Of a stretch of DNA of 64,000 bases, positions 50,970 to 60,434 are shown piece by piece. The notes beneath the pieces are model-generated. The model saw only the letters and a program-made list of their open reading frames with translations. It did no database searches and was not told the origin of the DNA. The DNA is from Companilactobacillus hulinensis (GTDB lineage Bacteria; Bacillota; Bacilli; Lactobacillales; Lactobacillaceae), in contig NZ_RHOO01000009.1 in NCBI RefSeq assembly GCF_003946555.1, positions 26,528 through 90,527 of the forward strand. The letters run 5' to 3'. Each line of letters opens with the position of its first letter. Position 1 is the first letter of the stretch. The translations under genes were made by a program, and so were the position numbers.

Positions 50970-52590
50970 AGTTTGCGCTCTTTAGATCTCGAATGTGGTA
51001 ACCAATATATCCAATTAAAATTAGTATCACGGCAAGTCCAAGTTGCCACCACATGGTGCTAATGTCCATTTTGTGGACGGGAACTTTGGTAATGAAACCA
51101 AATGGTGTTAATTTTGCCATCCATTTTGGTAAGTCGATCAACTTGCCAAAATAGCCGATGAACAATGCAAATCCTGCATATAGATATCCAAAGACTGATA
51201 ATCTTGGAATCCAACCGATGATGCAAGCAGCTATTGCTAACATTAGAACGGTTGGTGAAATGTATGCATAGAAGCTATTTAAGAATACTGAACTTGCTAC
51301 GGGATGTTTCATGACTGACATGCCACCAAGTTGTAGTCCCATTATGGCAGCAAATAGTGCAGCAATACTTGTTGTCATTCCAAGAACCAGAACACTTGTA
51401 AATAAGTAATTACGACTTACAGGTTTTGAGTGGATCAACTCCAAGTAGCCTTTACTTTCACCAGTTTTTAGGTAGTTAATAATTTGTATACCAGGGAAGA
51501 GTGCCAATACTCCAAAGACAATCATCAAGATCGATATGAAATTCTTGATGATAAGAACGTTGGCTTTGTGAACTGCCCCAGCACCGAAGATACTTTCCAT
51601 TGCAGGATTGGTCTTCAGAATGTCACCGATGGTATTGAAGATCGATCCGTAAGTATATCCCAAGATCAATAGTCCAATTACCCAGACTATGATTGAAGTA
51701 CGATGCAGTCTCCAAAACAGACTCAATGGTCCGCGAAGAAACATGTAAGCCTTGGAACGTCCAGGTCTTGTGGCTACAAGACCGGATCCAATGTCACGAT
51801 GATTGTTGATCCATAACGCCGCTACAACAAGAATTAATGATAGTCCCAACATTAGAAAGACTGGAAGCCAGTTGTTGTCTTGGTAGGTAGAGAATTTCTC
51901 GACCCAACCAAATGGGATGAGCCAAGTTGCCTTAGGGTTAGAAACATCAGTCGACATTCTAGCGATGTACATGATACCGAAGACGACGTATGACAGGATG
52001 GTTGCTGAACGAGAATTGTCGACCAACTGTGCCAAGAAGGCAGCTATAGCGGCGAACATGAATCCAGCTGCACCTAAGCCAAGCCCTAATAAGAAGTTAC
52101 CATTAGTGTCGGTTCCTGGAAGGTTAGCCATTTGCAATCCAATACCATAGAATAAGCCAATCAGTAGATTAATAATGAATAATTCGATCAATGAAGAAGC
52201 TAGATTGGATAGTTTACCAACTGAGTGTGATTGAATTATTTCTAGTAATCCTGAATCTTCTTCGCCACGAGTGTTTTTGATAATAATTGAGAAGTTCATT
52301 ATAGCTGCCATCATTGCCATGAAGACGGTCATTTCTCCGGCAAATACATCAGCAGTGCTGTAGGGTGCACTACCAGATAATTTACCAAAAAGAGAGATCA
52401 TTGATGGTGACTTCAAAGTTTTGACAATTTCATCGATGGAAGCTTGAGTATCATAAATAGTAGTAAACTTAGCGGCTACTGCCGCAAACAGCACTACCAT
52501 CGTTACGGACCAGAGAGCTAATTTCAACCAGTCTCTTTTCAGGCTGAATCTAGTCAGGAACCAAGTTTGATGAAAATTACGGTTTTCCAT
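50968..52590 (-). CDS. ABC-2 type exporter permease
   Basis: A 540-residue membrane protein with about 12 segments arranged as two halves, matching the permease of ABC exporters annotated as polyketide-antibiotic or multidrug exporters. It starts four bases after the ATPase stop and is co-transcribed with it. With that ATPase it would form a drug efflux pump. A divergent TetR-family gene beyond the ATPase is the likely regulator. Confidence 0.85.
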   Translation of the reverse strand: MENRNFHQTWFLTRFSLKRDWLKLALWSVTMVVLFAAVAAKFTTIYDTQASIDEIVKTLKSPSMISLFGKLSGSAPYSTADVFAGEMTVFMAMMAAIMNFSIIIKNTRGEEDSGLLEIIQSHSVGKLSNLASSLIELFIINLLIGLFYGIGLQMANLPGTDTNGNFLLGLGLGAAGFMFAAIAAFLAQLVDNSRSATILSYVVFGIMYIARMSTDVSNPKATWLIPFGWVEKFSTYQDNNWLPVFLMLGLSLILVVAALWINNHRDIGSGLVATRPGRSKAYMFLRGPLSLFWRLHRTSIIVWVIGLLILGYTYGSIFNTIGDILKTNPAMESIFGAGAVHKANVLIIKNFISILMIVFGVLALFPGIQIINYLKTGESKGYLELIHSKPVSRNYLFTSVLVLGMTTSIAALFAAIMGLQLGGMSVMKHPVASSVFLNSFYAYISPTVLMLAIAACIIGWIPRLSVFGYLYAGFALFIGYFGKLIDLPKWMAKLTPFGFITKVPVHKMDISTMWWQLGLAVILILIGYIGYHIRDLKSAN

Positions 52591-52594
52591 AATG

Positions 52595-53506
52595 TTATCT
52601 CCCTTCGTCTGAGCTGTAATATCTCATAAATAAGTCTTCAAGAGTTGGAGGGGTTGATTGTAATGAGACGATTTGTTTGTCAGATAGATAATCCATTGTT
52701 GTGCTGAGTTTGTCGGAATCAACTGAAAAAGTTGTTAGACCATTAGCTTCAAGTGTTACGTTATAAACACCTTTCATGCTTTGCAGGTTAGGAGTTGGTT
52801 GCATTGTCTGAAATTGAATAACGGTTCTAGTTAAGTGACGCATATCAGATAGTGAACCAGTTTCGACTATTTCACCGCTACGGATGATGCCGATACGGTC
52901 GCACATTTTCTCAACCTCGGATAAGATGTGGCTTGATAATAGAACGGCTTTACCTTGCTTTTTTAATTCCAGGACAGATTTTTGGAACACTTCTTCGTTT
53001 AAAGGATCAAGCCCTGAAGTTGGTTCGTCGAAGATGTAGAAGTCAGCATCAGTTGAGAATGCTGCAATCAAAGCGACCTTTTGGCGATTACCTTTAGAAT
53101 ATGTTCTAGCTTTTTTAGTTGGATCAAGCTGGAATCGTTTGATCATTTCATCGGTCTTACTGTTGTGCTTGGTATTTCCAAGTTTCAAGAATAAGTCAAT
53201 AATTTCTCCACCAGTTAAATTAGGCCAAAGATAGACATCTCCTGGTACATATGCCAGTCTTTTGTGGATCGAGACGGAATCCTTGTAAACATCTTTGCCA
53301 AACAACGTAGCCGTTCCACCAGTTGCACGTAGTATCCCCAGAAGTGTCCGAATAGTGGTTGATTTACCAGCTCCGTTAGGTCCAATGAATCCGAATACTT
53401 CCCCAGGATAGACATCGAAGGTAACGTTTTTTAGAGCCTGAAATTTACCGAATTTCTTTTGTAGATGATCAATATGTAAAATTGCATTATTATTTTGTTG
53501 CATCAT
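52595..53506 (-). CDS. ABC exporter ATP-binding protein
   Basis: A 303-residue ATPase. Walker A GPNGAGKSTT near residue 40, signature YSKGNRQKVALIAAF near 136, Walker B FYIFDEPTSGLDPLNE, switch His in SSHILSEVEK. The C-terminal 80 residues form the small extra domain of drug-export ATPases. AAGGGGATAAT precedes ATG. First gene of the two-gene exporter operon, divergent from a TetR gene. Confidence 0.92.
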   Translation of the reverse strand: MMQQNNNAILHIDHLQKKFGKFQALKNVTFDVYPGEVFGFIGPNGAGKSTTIRTLLGILRATGGTATLFGKDVYKDSVSIHKRLAYVPGDVYLWPNLTGGEIIDLFLKLGNTKHNSKTDEMIKRFQLDPTKKARTYSKGNRQKVALIAAFSTDADFYIFDEPTSGLDPLNEEVFQKSVLELKKQGKAVLLSSHILSEVEKMCDRIGIIRSGEIVETGSLSDMRHLTRTVIQFQTMQPTPNLQSMKGVYNVTLEANGLTTFSVDSDKLSTTMDYLSDKQIVSLQSTPPTLEDLFMRYYSSDEGR

Positions 53507-53592
53507 ATTATCCCCTTAGATGAGTTGTATATGTCCAAGTTATTTGAGCATTAAACTTGAACTCTCAGTAATAAAATGAAATATTTTTCTTG

Positions 53593-53705
53593 AATAGTTC
53601 ATTTATCAAAGAGTATATTAGTTGTGCAGATAGCTAGTGTCAACAGTAAGATATCAGCAAAATGAACTATTAGAGGTCTCGAAAATAACAATGTTGATAT
53701 ATCAA
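53593..53705. promoter_or_regulatory. Divergent operator region, ABC exporter / TetR
   Basis: Inverted 12-base arms AATAGTTCATTT (53593-53604) and AAATGAACTATT (53660-53671) and a perfect palindrome TTGATATATCAA (53694-53705) lie in the 240-base divergent gap. These are candidate TetR sites, one over each promoter. Confidence 0.55.
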
Positions 53706-53749
53706 TACAAAAGATGAAATATCGATTAAAAATATTTTTGGAGGAAATC

Positions 53750-54352
53750 ATGGCAACTAATCAAAAGCGTAAAGAACAGAAAAGAATTGATATATTGAAC
53801 GCCGCAACTAAGACATTTGTGACTAATGGATACAAAAATACCTCCGTCGCAGATATTGCGAAGGAGGCACATTCGTCACAAGTCACACTGTATAAGTACT
53901 TTCCCAGTAAGATAGAACTTGCCAGAGAAGTTACTATCAAAATGATCGTTGATGGCTATGCAGGATATGATCAGCGATTGAATCAGTCCAATATGAACTT
54001 TAAAGAAAAAATTGCGAGTATCTTGGATTTTGGAACTAATGAAGCTGAAACAATGAATCAGGACTTTATGAGCTTCATGATTGATGAGTTCCAAGCGGCT
54101 AATGGTGATGATCGTGTAATGAAGGTCTACAACGAAGGAAAAGAAGGCTTTTGGAGCAAGATTCTCAAGCAGGGTCGAGCCGAGGGAATGATCAGTGATG
54201 ATATTCAAGATGAAGTTGTGATGCTGTATGTGGATATGCTCATATCGTATTTTATGAACCCTTCGACTGCCCAGAGGACCAAGGAACTTGTTACGAAAAA
54301 GTATTCTAATGGCTTAGCGCGTATGTTCTTTTACGGAATTATGGGCAAGTGA
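53750..54352 (+). CDS. TetR/AcrR family transcriptional regulator
   Basis: A 200-residue regulator with the TetR helix-turn-helix TNGYKNTSVADIAKEAHSSQ (residues 23-42) followed by VTLYKYFPSKIELA. ATG 53750 follows GGAGGAAATC. Divergent from the two-gene ABC exporter, hence its probable regulator. Its 3' end overlaps the convergent MagIII-like gene by 39 bases. Confidence 0.9.
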   Translation: MATNQKRKEQKRIDILNAATKTFVTNGYKNTSVADIAKEAHSSQVTLYKYFPSKIELAREVTIKMIVDGYAGYDQRLNQSNMNFKEKIASILDFGTNEAETMNQDFMSFMIDEFQAANGDDRVMKVYNEGKEGFWSKILKQGRAEGMISDDIQDEVVMLYVDMLISYFMNPSTAQRTKELVTKKYSNGLARMFFYGIMGK

Positions 54353-54973
54353 GTGTGGTAATTTCAGTTGATAACCGTCAAAAAAATCACTTTTGAGTTT
54401 GCCGAATTCATCTATTAATGCATGAAACTCACTGGCTTCATCAGGTGTAAAATCAAAATCTGATTGAACAGCATTTTTCAATTGCATGTAAGTGGGTTTG
54501 TTAGTAAATGCATGCAGGTTTTTGAATAGTCGCATACAATAGTTGTCTGCGACAAAAGTAGGGCGGTGGAAATAATATAGTAGTAGGACATCGGCAGTTT
54601 CGTTACCGATGCCTTTTAAATTCAAGAGTTTTTCGCGCAATGTAGGAGTCGATAATTGTTCCCAATCATCAAAGTCATCGCGATAGGCAGTAAGCAGTGA
54701 GCGAACATAAAGAGATTTGTTTTTATAGAATCCACTTGGCTGTATCAGGTCGCGGAGTTTGTCGAGTGGCAGGGACAGTAGCTTATCCATATTGAAACCT
54801 GTTTCTTTTTGGAGATTATCAAGTGATCTGTCGACGTTTTTCCAATTGGTATTTTGAATCAATACCATACCGACGAGCATTTCTTCAGTGCTATGTGCAG
54901 GCCACCAGTTTTGGCGTCCAAGTTGTTTATTTAATAATTCAAATAATTGTCTGATAGTTATTTCTTTATACAA
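54314..54973 (-). CDS. Endonuclease III-superfamily DNA glycosylase, MagIII-like
   Basis: A 219-residue HhH-GPD glycosylase. The hairpin region LNLKGIGNETADVLLLYYF is near residue 115 and the catalytic Asp lies in FVADNYCMRLF near 140. Endonuclease III has Lys where this has Glu (NETAD), and there is no four-cysteine iron-sulphur site. That pattern matches 3-methyladenine glycosylase III (MagIII) rather than a lyase, so removal of alkylated purines is likely. The start is TTG 54973, with GGGAGGAAATGC before it; an ATG eight codons upstream has its own codons over that ribosome site. The 3' end overlaps the TetR gene tail-to-tail. Confidence 0.8.
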   Translation of the reverse strand: MYKEITIRQLFELLNKQLGRQNWWPAHSTEEMLVGMVLIQNTNWKNVDRSLDNLQKETGFNMDKLLSLPLDKLRDLIQPSGFYKNKSLYVRSLLTAYRDDFDDWEQLSTPTLREKLLNLKGIGNETADVLLLYYFHRPTFVADNYCMRLFKNLHAFTNKPTYMQLKNAVQSDFDFTPDEASEFHALIDEFGKLKSDFFDGYQLKLPHSLAHNSVKEHTR

Positions 54974-55044
54974 AGCATTTCCTCCCGGGATATTCATTAT
55001 CCAACAAATTGCTTAAAATGTCCCAAATTGTTTCACGGGAAACG

Positions 55045-55617
55045 TTATAACGACCAATTTAACAAATAAACAGCGATTATATATGTCAAAGTTGTTCCCA
55101 ATAGAATTCCTAATATACTGGATAATAATAGTTTGATATTACGTTTCTTAGTATCCTCCTTGATTTGTTTTACAGACTTCCCATGCATGAAGTCTAAGGC
55201 TTGTTTCATGGTTCGTATTTGTAGGTCGTTTTTCAAACGTATTAGTAAGATGGCGTCGATAACGCCTAGTGTGGAAAAAATCGATACTAACATGGCAGCG
55301 GTGGTAATTGGAATCCACTTCATACCGATAAATGATGCATATACCAAAACTAGAGTAGATATCAATCCTGTAATTAACAGTTTTAACTTATGCTTTGAAG
55401 AAGCATTCTGCATTACATTAATATCGTCTTTGACAAGTTGATCGATGGTAATCTGGTAAATATCTGATAATAGAATCAGATTCTGAATATCGGGGTAAGT
55501 TTTACCAGTTTCCCAGTTGGAGATTGTCTGTCTTGAAACATACATTTTCTTGGACAAATCAGTTTTGGATAAGTTATGTAGGTTTCGATAGTATATTAAT
55601 TGTGTCTTAACGCTCAT
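55045..55617 (-). CDS. XRE-family regulator with C-terminal membrane segments
   Basis: A 190-residue protein. An N-terminal XRE helix-turn-helix (LSKTDLSKKMYVSRQTISNW, residues 16-35, then ETGKTYPD) is followed by two hydrophobic pairs (ITGLISTLVLVYASFIGM; LLSSILGILLGTTLTYIIA) that would anchor it in the membrane. Such membrane-bound XRE regulators are frequent in lactic acid bacteria, and their signals are unknown. Monocistronic. Confidence 0.85.
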   Translation of the reverse strand: MSVKTQLIYYRNLHNLSKTDLSKKMYVSRQTISNWETGKTYPDIQNLILLSDIYQITIDQLVKDDINVMQNASSKHKLKLLITGLISTLVLVYASFIGMKWIPITTAAMLVSIFSTLGVIDAILLIRLKNDLQIRTMKQALDFMHGKSVKQIKEDTKKRNIKLLLSSILGILLGTTLTYIIAVYLLNWSL

Positions 55618-55741
55618 AGCTAGAGTCTCCTTAGTTAGTCGTTATAACGGTGTCAAAATCCTTTTACATCAATATCTGGAAGATGTTATCTCAATTTGCG
55701 GGTAGTACAATTGCTGTAATGAAAAGTGGAGGTACAACATT

Positions 55742-56077
55742 ATGGATGATAATGATTTCATTATGCGCCAAGTTAAGTCATTTGCCGAGGGTTTAGGAGT
55801 TATGTTGAATAATAAAGATGGCAATAAGTCAGTGGTATTCTTTGAGCAGGAACAGGGTCAGTCGGGGACGATTAAGGAAAGACTTGATAAGTTAGTGTTC
55901 AAAAGAAAATATGATGTGGCTGTCAGAATGGTTTTTGAGCAAAAGTTCATTTTGAGTAAAAGTGATTATGTTGATTTAGCACAATGGTTACTAGATAAAT
56001 TTAATCAATTAAATGATGTTGATAATGATTTGAAGATGGAATTAGAGAAATCAATTGTTAAAGTTTCTAAACTATGA
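55742..56077 (+). CDS. Small hypothetical protein (possibly DUF6483)
   Basis: A 111-residue, acidic, mostly helical protein starting MDDNDFIMRQVKSFAEGLG and with a helical C-terminal half (YVDLAQWLLDKFNQLNDVD). The N-terminal pattern is like DUF6483 proteins of Firmicutes. No function is known. GTGGAGGTACAACATT precedes ATG. It is divergent from the XRE gene. Confidence 0.65.
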   Translation: MDDNDFIMRQVKSFAEGLGVMLNNKDGNKSVVFFEQEQGQSGTIKERLDKLVFKRKYDVAVRMVFEQKFILSKSDYVDLAQWLLDKFNQLNDVDNDLKMELEKSIVKVSKL

Positions 56078-56078
56078 A

Positions 56079-56118
56079 AAATACCCAGGACAAATTTTAA
56101 AATTTGTCCTGGGTATTT
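56079..56118. terminator. Bidirectional terminator
   Basis: A perfect 20-bp palindrome-type stem (AAATACCCAGGACAAATTTT and its complement) lies between convergent genes. Confidence 0.9.
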
Positions 56119-56139
56119 ATATTATATAGATTGAATTTA

Positions 56140-58479
56140 TTATTCAGAACGTAATGCAGTAGCAGCGTCTTTCTTAGCTGCCATACGTGCTGGAATGTGT
56201 CCCCCAAGTACTGTTAGAACAGTACTTACAATAATCAAAATAATTGCATGGATCGGATTCAATTGTGCAACATTTGATAAGTCGGTCATACTCTTCAAAA
56301 TAGAGTTGATTGGGAAAGTTGCAAGATAGGCGATGATGACTCCAAGTACACCAGATGCGACACCCAAGATGGTTGTCTCAGCATCGAATACTCGAGTAAT
56401 ATCTTTCTTTCTAGCACCCAAGGCCTTCAAAATACCAATTTCTTTGGTACGTTCAAGAACAGATGTATAGGTGATGATTGAAATCATAATCATACTTGTT
56501 ACAAGAGAAATTCCGGCGAAGGCAATCAAGACGTAGGTAATGGCATCCATTAGTCCACCAGTTAGGTTAGAAACAGAACCAGCCATATCTGTGTAAATAA
56601 CTTGGTCAGACTTCTTCTTGCCCTTGTTGTATTTATCCAAGTACTTAAGGACCTTATCCTTGTTCTTGAAATTGTTTGGATAGATCATGATGCTTGATGG
56701 TGTTGTTGAACCACCAAGATAATTGATCAAGGTAGCCTTAGTTGTAGCATCTTCAACACTTGCACCAGTTAGAACGTTAGTACTGCTACTCTTTTGAGCA
56801 GTAACAATATCTGAGTTCTTGTTGTCATTGATGATATTCTTAGTTAATTGATTACTGTAAGCAACGCCTGAAGCTAAGATGTTCTCAGATGATTTTGATT
56901 TAACACGCAAGATACCTGAAATTTTCAAAGTAGTGTTAGAACTGTTGTTGTATAGTGTTGAATCAGCTGCATTAGGTAAGAATGTTCCAGTAGGTAGTTT
57001 CTTATAGTAATTGTTATTGTTCACAACTTTGAATTCTTTACCAACTAACTTGTTGAAGTTGAACTTTTGTCCTTCTTTAACTGAAAGACCAATATTCTTT
57101 AATGCGTTGATATTAGTTGAATTGTCACTATCAACGATCAATACGATATCGTTAGCACTAGTGGGCATTGATCCAGAAACAACTTTGTAGTGCTTCTTTA
57201 AGAATGCTTGACCACTCTTGCCACTTGGGTAAACTGAACCGCCGATACCAGTTGAGGTTGCCATGGCATTGGACATTGCACTGGCAGAGTTTGCTCCCTT
57301 GCTTGTGTCAGCGTTTGAGAATGTAGCGGTTTTGACTTTGCCGTTATTCTCACTAAGGATATTCATACCAGTTGAGTAAGTGTAAGTGATAGTCTTGCTC
57401 AACTCTGGATCGATATTATCGATATAGTTTGTATATTTCTTAGTGATCTTATTGATATGTGTGGCTTTATCGGCTTGACTTAGTTTGGCAGTAACTTTAG
57501 TCTTTTTAGCTTTAGTCAGCTTGTCACTCTTGGTAGATGGGGCAGTTTGGTTAGAAGCAATTTGAGAAATAGTAATTGGAAATTGTGCCAGTGTATTAGA
57601 TTGTGTTTTATCAATCTGTTTTTGGAATCCAGACGACAATGCTAGGACAATGGCAATACTGATAATACCAATACTTGAGGCAAAGGCTGTTAGGAAGGTC
57701 CGAGCCTTTTTAGTTTTGATATTAGTGTATGACAATTTTAGAGCAGTCCAGAATGTCATCTTAGTTTTCTTTAGTTCAAAGCTGTCTTTACTAGTGTCTT
57801 CTTGATAAGGATTAGAGTCGTTTTGAATTTTACCGTCAGCAAAGTTGATGATACGGTTGGCGTATTGCTTGGCAAGTTCAGGGTTATGAGTAACCATGAT
57901 AACAAGTCGTTCTTTTGACAATTCCTTGATCAATTCCATGATTTGAACACTAGTCTCAGTATCTAGAGCACCAGTTGGTTCATCACAAAGTAAAATCTCA
58001 GGGTCGTTGGCAATAGCACGAGCAATCGCTACACGCTGCATTTGACCACCGGATAATTGATTTGGTTTCTTATTCATGTGAGGTCCTAAGCCCACACGTT
58101 CAAGTGCCTTAACAGCTTTTTCTTTCTTCTCAGCATTTGGAACACCACTGAGCGTCATACCCATTTCAACGTTATCAAGAATACTTAAGTGTCCGATAAT
58201 GTTGTAGCTTTGGAAAATGAATCCAACTGAGTTGTTACGATAAGCATCCCAATCAGCTTCGGAGAAGTCCTTAGTTGATTTGCCCTTAATGATCAGATCA
58301 CCAGAATCATAGATGTCTAATCCACCGATTCCGTTAAGCATAGTAGTTTTACCGGAACCACTAGGTCCCAATATAGCAACGAATTCTTTAGGTCGAAATG
58401 ATACAGAAACATCATCGAGCGCCTTTGTTACAGAATCGCCGACATAGAAATACTTTTTTATGTGTTTTAATTCCAGCAT
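56140..58479 (-). CDS. Fused ABC exporter (MacB-type ATPase and FtsX permease)
   Basis: A 779-residue fusion. The N-terminal ATPase (1-225) has GPSGSGKTT, the signature QLSGGQMQRVAIARAIAN and CDEPTGALDTE. Then a membrane segment near 255, a large outer domain of about 330 residues rich in Asn, Ser and Lys, and three C-terminal membrane segments with the FtsX motif TSVLERTKEIGILKALGARK. MacB-type exporters drive transport of peptides or antibiotics by a mechanotransmission mechanism. The N-terminal fusion and the extended outer domain mark this subgroup. A TetR gene is divergent. Peptide antibiotic resistance is a reasonable guess. Confidence 0.88.
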   Translation of the reverse strand: MLELKHIKKYFYVGDSVTKALDDVSVSFRPKEFVAILGPSGSGKTTMLNGIGGLDIYDSGDLIIKGKSTKDFSEADWDAYRNNSVGFIFQSYNIIGHLSILDNVEMGMTLSGVPNAEKKEKAVKALERVGLGPHMNKKPNQLSGGQMQRVAIARAIANDPEILLCDEPTGALDTETSVQIMELIKELSKERLVIMVTHNPELAKQYANRIINFADGKIQNDSNPYQEDTSKDSFELKKTKMTFWTALKLSYTNIKTKKARTFLTAFASSIGIISIAIVLALSSGFQKQIDKTQSNTLAQFPITISQIASNQTAPSTKSDKLTKAKKTKVTAKLSQADKATHINKITKKYTNYIDNIDPELSKTITYTYSTGMNILSENNGKVKTATFSNADTSKGANSASAMSNAMATSTGIGGSVYPSGKSGQAFLKKHYKVVSGSMPTSANDIVLIVDSDNSTNINALKNIGLSVKEGQKFNFNKLVGKEFKVVNNNNYYKKLPTGTFLPNAADSTLYNNSSNTTLKISGILRVKSKSSENILASGVAYSNQLTKNIINDNKNSDIVTAQKSSSTNVLTGASVEDATTKATLINYLGGSTTPSSIMIYPNNFKNKDKVLKYLDKYNKGKKKSDQVIYTDMAGSVSNLTGGLMDAITYVLIAFAGISLVTSMIMISIITYTSVLERTKEIGILKALGARKKDITRVFDAETTILGVASGVLGVIIAYLATFPINSILKSMTDLSNVAQLNPIHAIILIIVSTVLTVLGGHIPARMAAKKDAATALRSE

Positions 58480-58534
58480 ATTTTATTCCTTTTATTTAAG
58501 ATTTGTAATATTGCAAATGTTTTTGATACAATCA

Positions 58535-58650
58535 TCATTAATGCAACACCATGTTTCATATAATAGAAATTTTTTATCTAAAAAACAATCATCAATTATA
58601 AATAATTTGTTGTAAGTGTAACATATTTTGGTAATATGTTGCATTAATGA
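58535..58650. promoter_or_regulatory. Divergent operator region, MacB-like ABC / TetR
   Basis: The perfect 14-base inverted arms TCATTAATGCAACA (58535-58548) and TGTTGCATTAATGA (58637-58650) are 88 bases apart, and AACATATTTTGGTAATATGTT (58620-58640) is a second palindrome overlapping the right arm. Candidate TetR sites, one near each promoter, could also allow looping. Confidence 0.6.
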
Positions 58651-58671
58651 CGCGGCGGGAGTGTTCTATAT

Positions 58672-59208
58672 ATGGTAGGAATTAAAAATAATCGGCGAGC
58701 ACAATATACTCGGCAAGTGATACAGGATTCAGTGTTATCGCTGCTTGAGAATAAGACGATGAATAATATAACTGTGACAGAAGTTTGTAATTTGGCGGAT
58801 ATTAATCGTACGACATTCTACCGATATTATGAGGATGTGTATAAGTGTGTTGACGAAATCGAAGAAGAATTCATCGATTCACTTAATGAGGATATAGTTA
58901 AATCGCCATCACAAGGAATGGAAATGGTGTTGGATGAGTTCTACCATCATAAACGACTAAGCAATCTGGTGTTTGTGGAAGGTAAGACGAGATTACTTGA
59001 GAAACTATTCGAAGATTTTGGTCATAATGCTCCCAATGTAAATGAATATCAGGATGTATACTTGATGGCAGGAATTCAAAGTGCATTGAAGAAGTGGGTC
59101 AAAGATGGGATGAAACTTACACCACACGAATTGACACGAAAAATTGTTTCACTAGTATTCGCGGATGATATTCAAAATCTGCGTCCTAAAATAGATAAAC
59201 CGTTTTAA
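58672..59208 (+). CDS. TetR/AcrR family transcriptional regulator
   Basis: A 178-residue regulator with the TetR helix-turn-helix (MNNITVTEVCNLADINRTTF, residues 29-48, then YRYYEDVYKCVDEI) and a C-terminal domain like that of the DhaS/YsiA-type TetR proteins. GGGAGTGTTCTATAT precedes ATG. Divergent from the fused ABC exporter, with inverted repeats between; probable repressor of it. Confidence 0.88.
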   Translation: MVGIKNNRRAQYTRQVIQDSVLSLLENKTMNNITVTEVCNLADINRTTFYRYYEDVYKCVDEIEEEFIDSLNEDIVKSPSQGMEMVLDEFYHHKRLSNLVFVEGKTRLLEKLFEDFGHNAPNVNEYQDVYLMAGIQSALKKWVKDGMKLTPHELTRKIVSLVFADDIQNLRPKIDKPF

Positions 59209-59317
59209 ATTGTCTTGTGTACGTTTTCATAATACTAATTGCTTATTTTCTGAAAATAACTGTGTTACCATTTCTAATGGTGCAAAAATCACGTTTGTTT
59301 TAGGGGAGGACGTATTT

Positions 59318-59602
59318 ATGAGAGAAATCGTATTTGTTGTCGGATCATTAGTAGTGTTAATGCTTGAAAAGTATGTCTTAGCCAATAATTCAATCAACTG
59401 GGTGGGTGCAATTGTTCCGATTATTTCAATTGGATTCATTCTTTGGTTGTTAATTTCTAAGCAGTTGGGATTAGATTTCTTAGATATATTAGTTTCTATC
59501 ATGTACATTTCATTGAATTTCATTTTTTGGGGACAGGGTAATGACTTGTATCATCGTAGAACGGTTAAGAGAATCGCTAAACAAATATACGAAAGAGTGT
59601 AG
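59318..59602 (+). CDS. Small membrane protein of unknown function
   Basis: A 94-residue protein with three hydrophobic segments (IVFVVGSLVVLMLEKYV, WVGAIVPIISIGFILWLL and DILVSIMYISLNFIFW) and a basic tail. ATG 59318 follows GGGGAGGACGTATTT. A strong terminator starts at its stop. No family recognised. Confidence 0.6.
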   Translation: MREIVFVVGSLVVLMLEKYVLANNSINWVGAIVPIISIGFILWLLISKQLGLDFLDILVSIMYISLNFIFWGQGNDLYHRRTVKRIAKQIYERV

Positions 59603-59625
59603 TGAAACATGACACTCTTTTTTTT
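59592..59625 (+). terminator. Rho-independent terminator
   Basis: AAAGAGTGT/ACACTCTTT with a ten-base loop and eight T, beginning in the last codons of the small membrane protein. Confidence 0.8.
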
Positions 59626-59733
59626 ATAAGCTCAATTACTGGATATCTTGCTAATAAGGTTACATAATAGCGGCAGATTTAGGAATAATATCTTAAATCG
59701 TTTTTAAATTTAACGTTGAATGAAGATGTAATT

Positions 59734-59916
59734 ATGAAAAAAATAGATCGCTTGTATTTGGCACTTACTGCAGCGTTTCTTATTTTAGGAATCTTCTTAT
59801 TATTCATGAGCAAAACATACGCTGCAATTAGCTTTATTTTAGCTGCAATTTCTGCGGTTGCCTTTATTATTGATGAAATGAGAAAGCATCGTGGTCTTAA
59901 ACATAAAGTCAGTTAA
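59734..59916 (+). CDS. Small two-helix membrane protein
   Basis: A 60-residue protein with two hydrophobic segments (YLALTAAFLILGIFLLFM and ISFILAAISAVAFII) and a basic end (KHRGLKHKVS). The ATG at 59734 was chosen over TTG 59716; the ribosome site is weak in both cases. Unknown function; small enough to be a chance frame, but the helix-turn-helix hydrophobic pattern is protein-like. Confidence 0.5.
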   Translation: MKKIDRLYLALTAAFLILGIFLLFMSKTYAAISFILAAISAVAFIIDEMRKHRGLKHKVS

Positions 59917-59995
59917 TAAATGCAAATAGTATGATTATTTCAGGATTAAGGTATACTTTCATTGAAGTATATCTTTTTTTAATTGGAGGGAAATT

Positions 59996-60370
59996 ATGTT
60001 ACAAAAGCTTGAGGTTATGCTGTATGTCAGAAATGTGGATTTGATTGCCAAATTTTTTGAGGATGCATTAGGAGCTACTTTAATTAAAGAAACCAAAATG
60101 ATCGATGGTAGTTTTGAAATCAAATTGAGTGTTTTAGACCAAGTAAATATCAATCTCTATGATGTGGAATTCATCAGGGAATATTCACCATCAGTTTCAC
60201 TAGAGATGCCATCAATGATGTTCTTGACCAATGATGTTAGAGATCTACATGATCAAATTGAAATGTATGCTAATACAATCAGTGAAGTTTCTGCACAAGG
60301 AGATCAATTAGTATTCAACTTCTCTGATCCGGAAGATCATTACTATGCAGTCGGAAGTATCACAGAATAG
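59996..60370 (+). CDS. VOC family protein (glyoxalase/bleomycin-resistance fold)
   Basis: A 124-residue protein with the VOC beta-alpha-beta pattern: VMLYVRNVDLIAKFFEDALG at the start, a middle strand FEIKLSVLD, and the final NFSDPEDHYYAVG, where the family has its closing strand with a Glu or Asp metal ligand. The enzyme activity is not evident. ATTGGAGGGAAATT precedes ATG. Monocistronic. Confidence 0.75.
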   Translation: MLQKLEVMLYVRNVDLIAKFFEDALGATLIKETKMIDGSFEIKLSVLDQVNINLYDVEFIREYSPSVSLEMPSMMFLTNDVRDLHDQIEMYANTISEVSAQGDQLVFNFSDPEDHYYAVGSITE

Positions 60371-60382
60371 TTGATAAATTTT

Positions 60383-60419
60383 AAAAGCCAATTAAGGGAG
60401 AGTCCTTGGTTGGCTTTTT
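60383..60419 (+). terminator. Rho-independent terminator
   Basis: AAAGCCAA with TTGGCTTT and inner AAGG/CCTT, followed by five T. Confidence 0.8.
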
Positions 60420-60434
60420 GCGTTCTATAGATAT

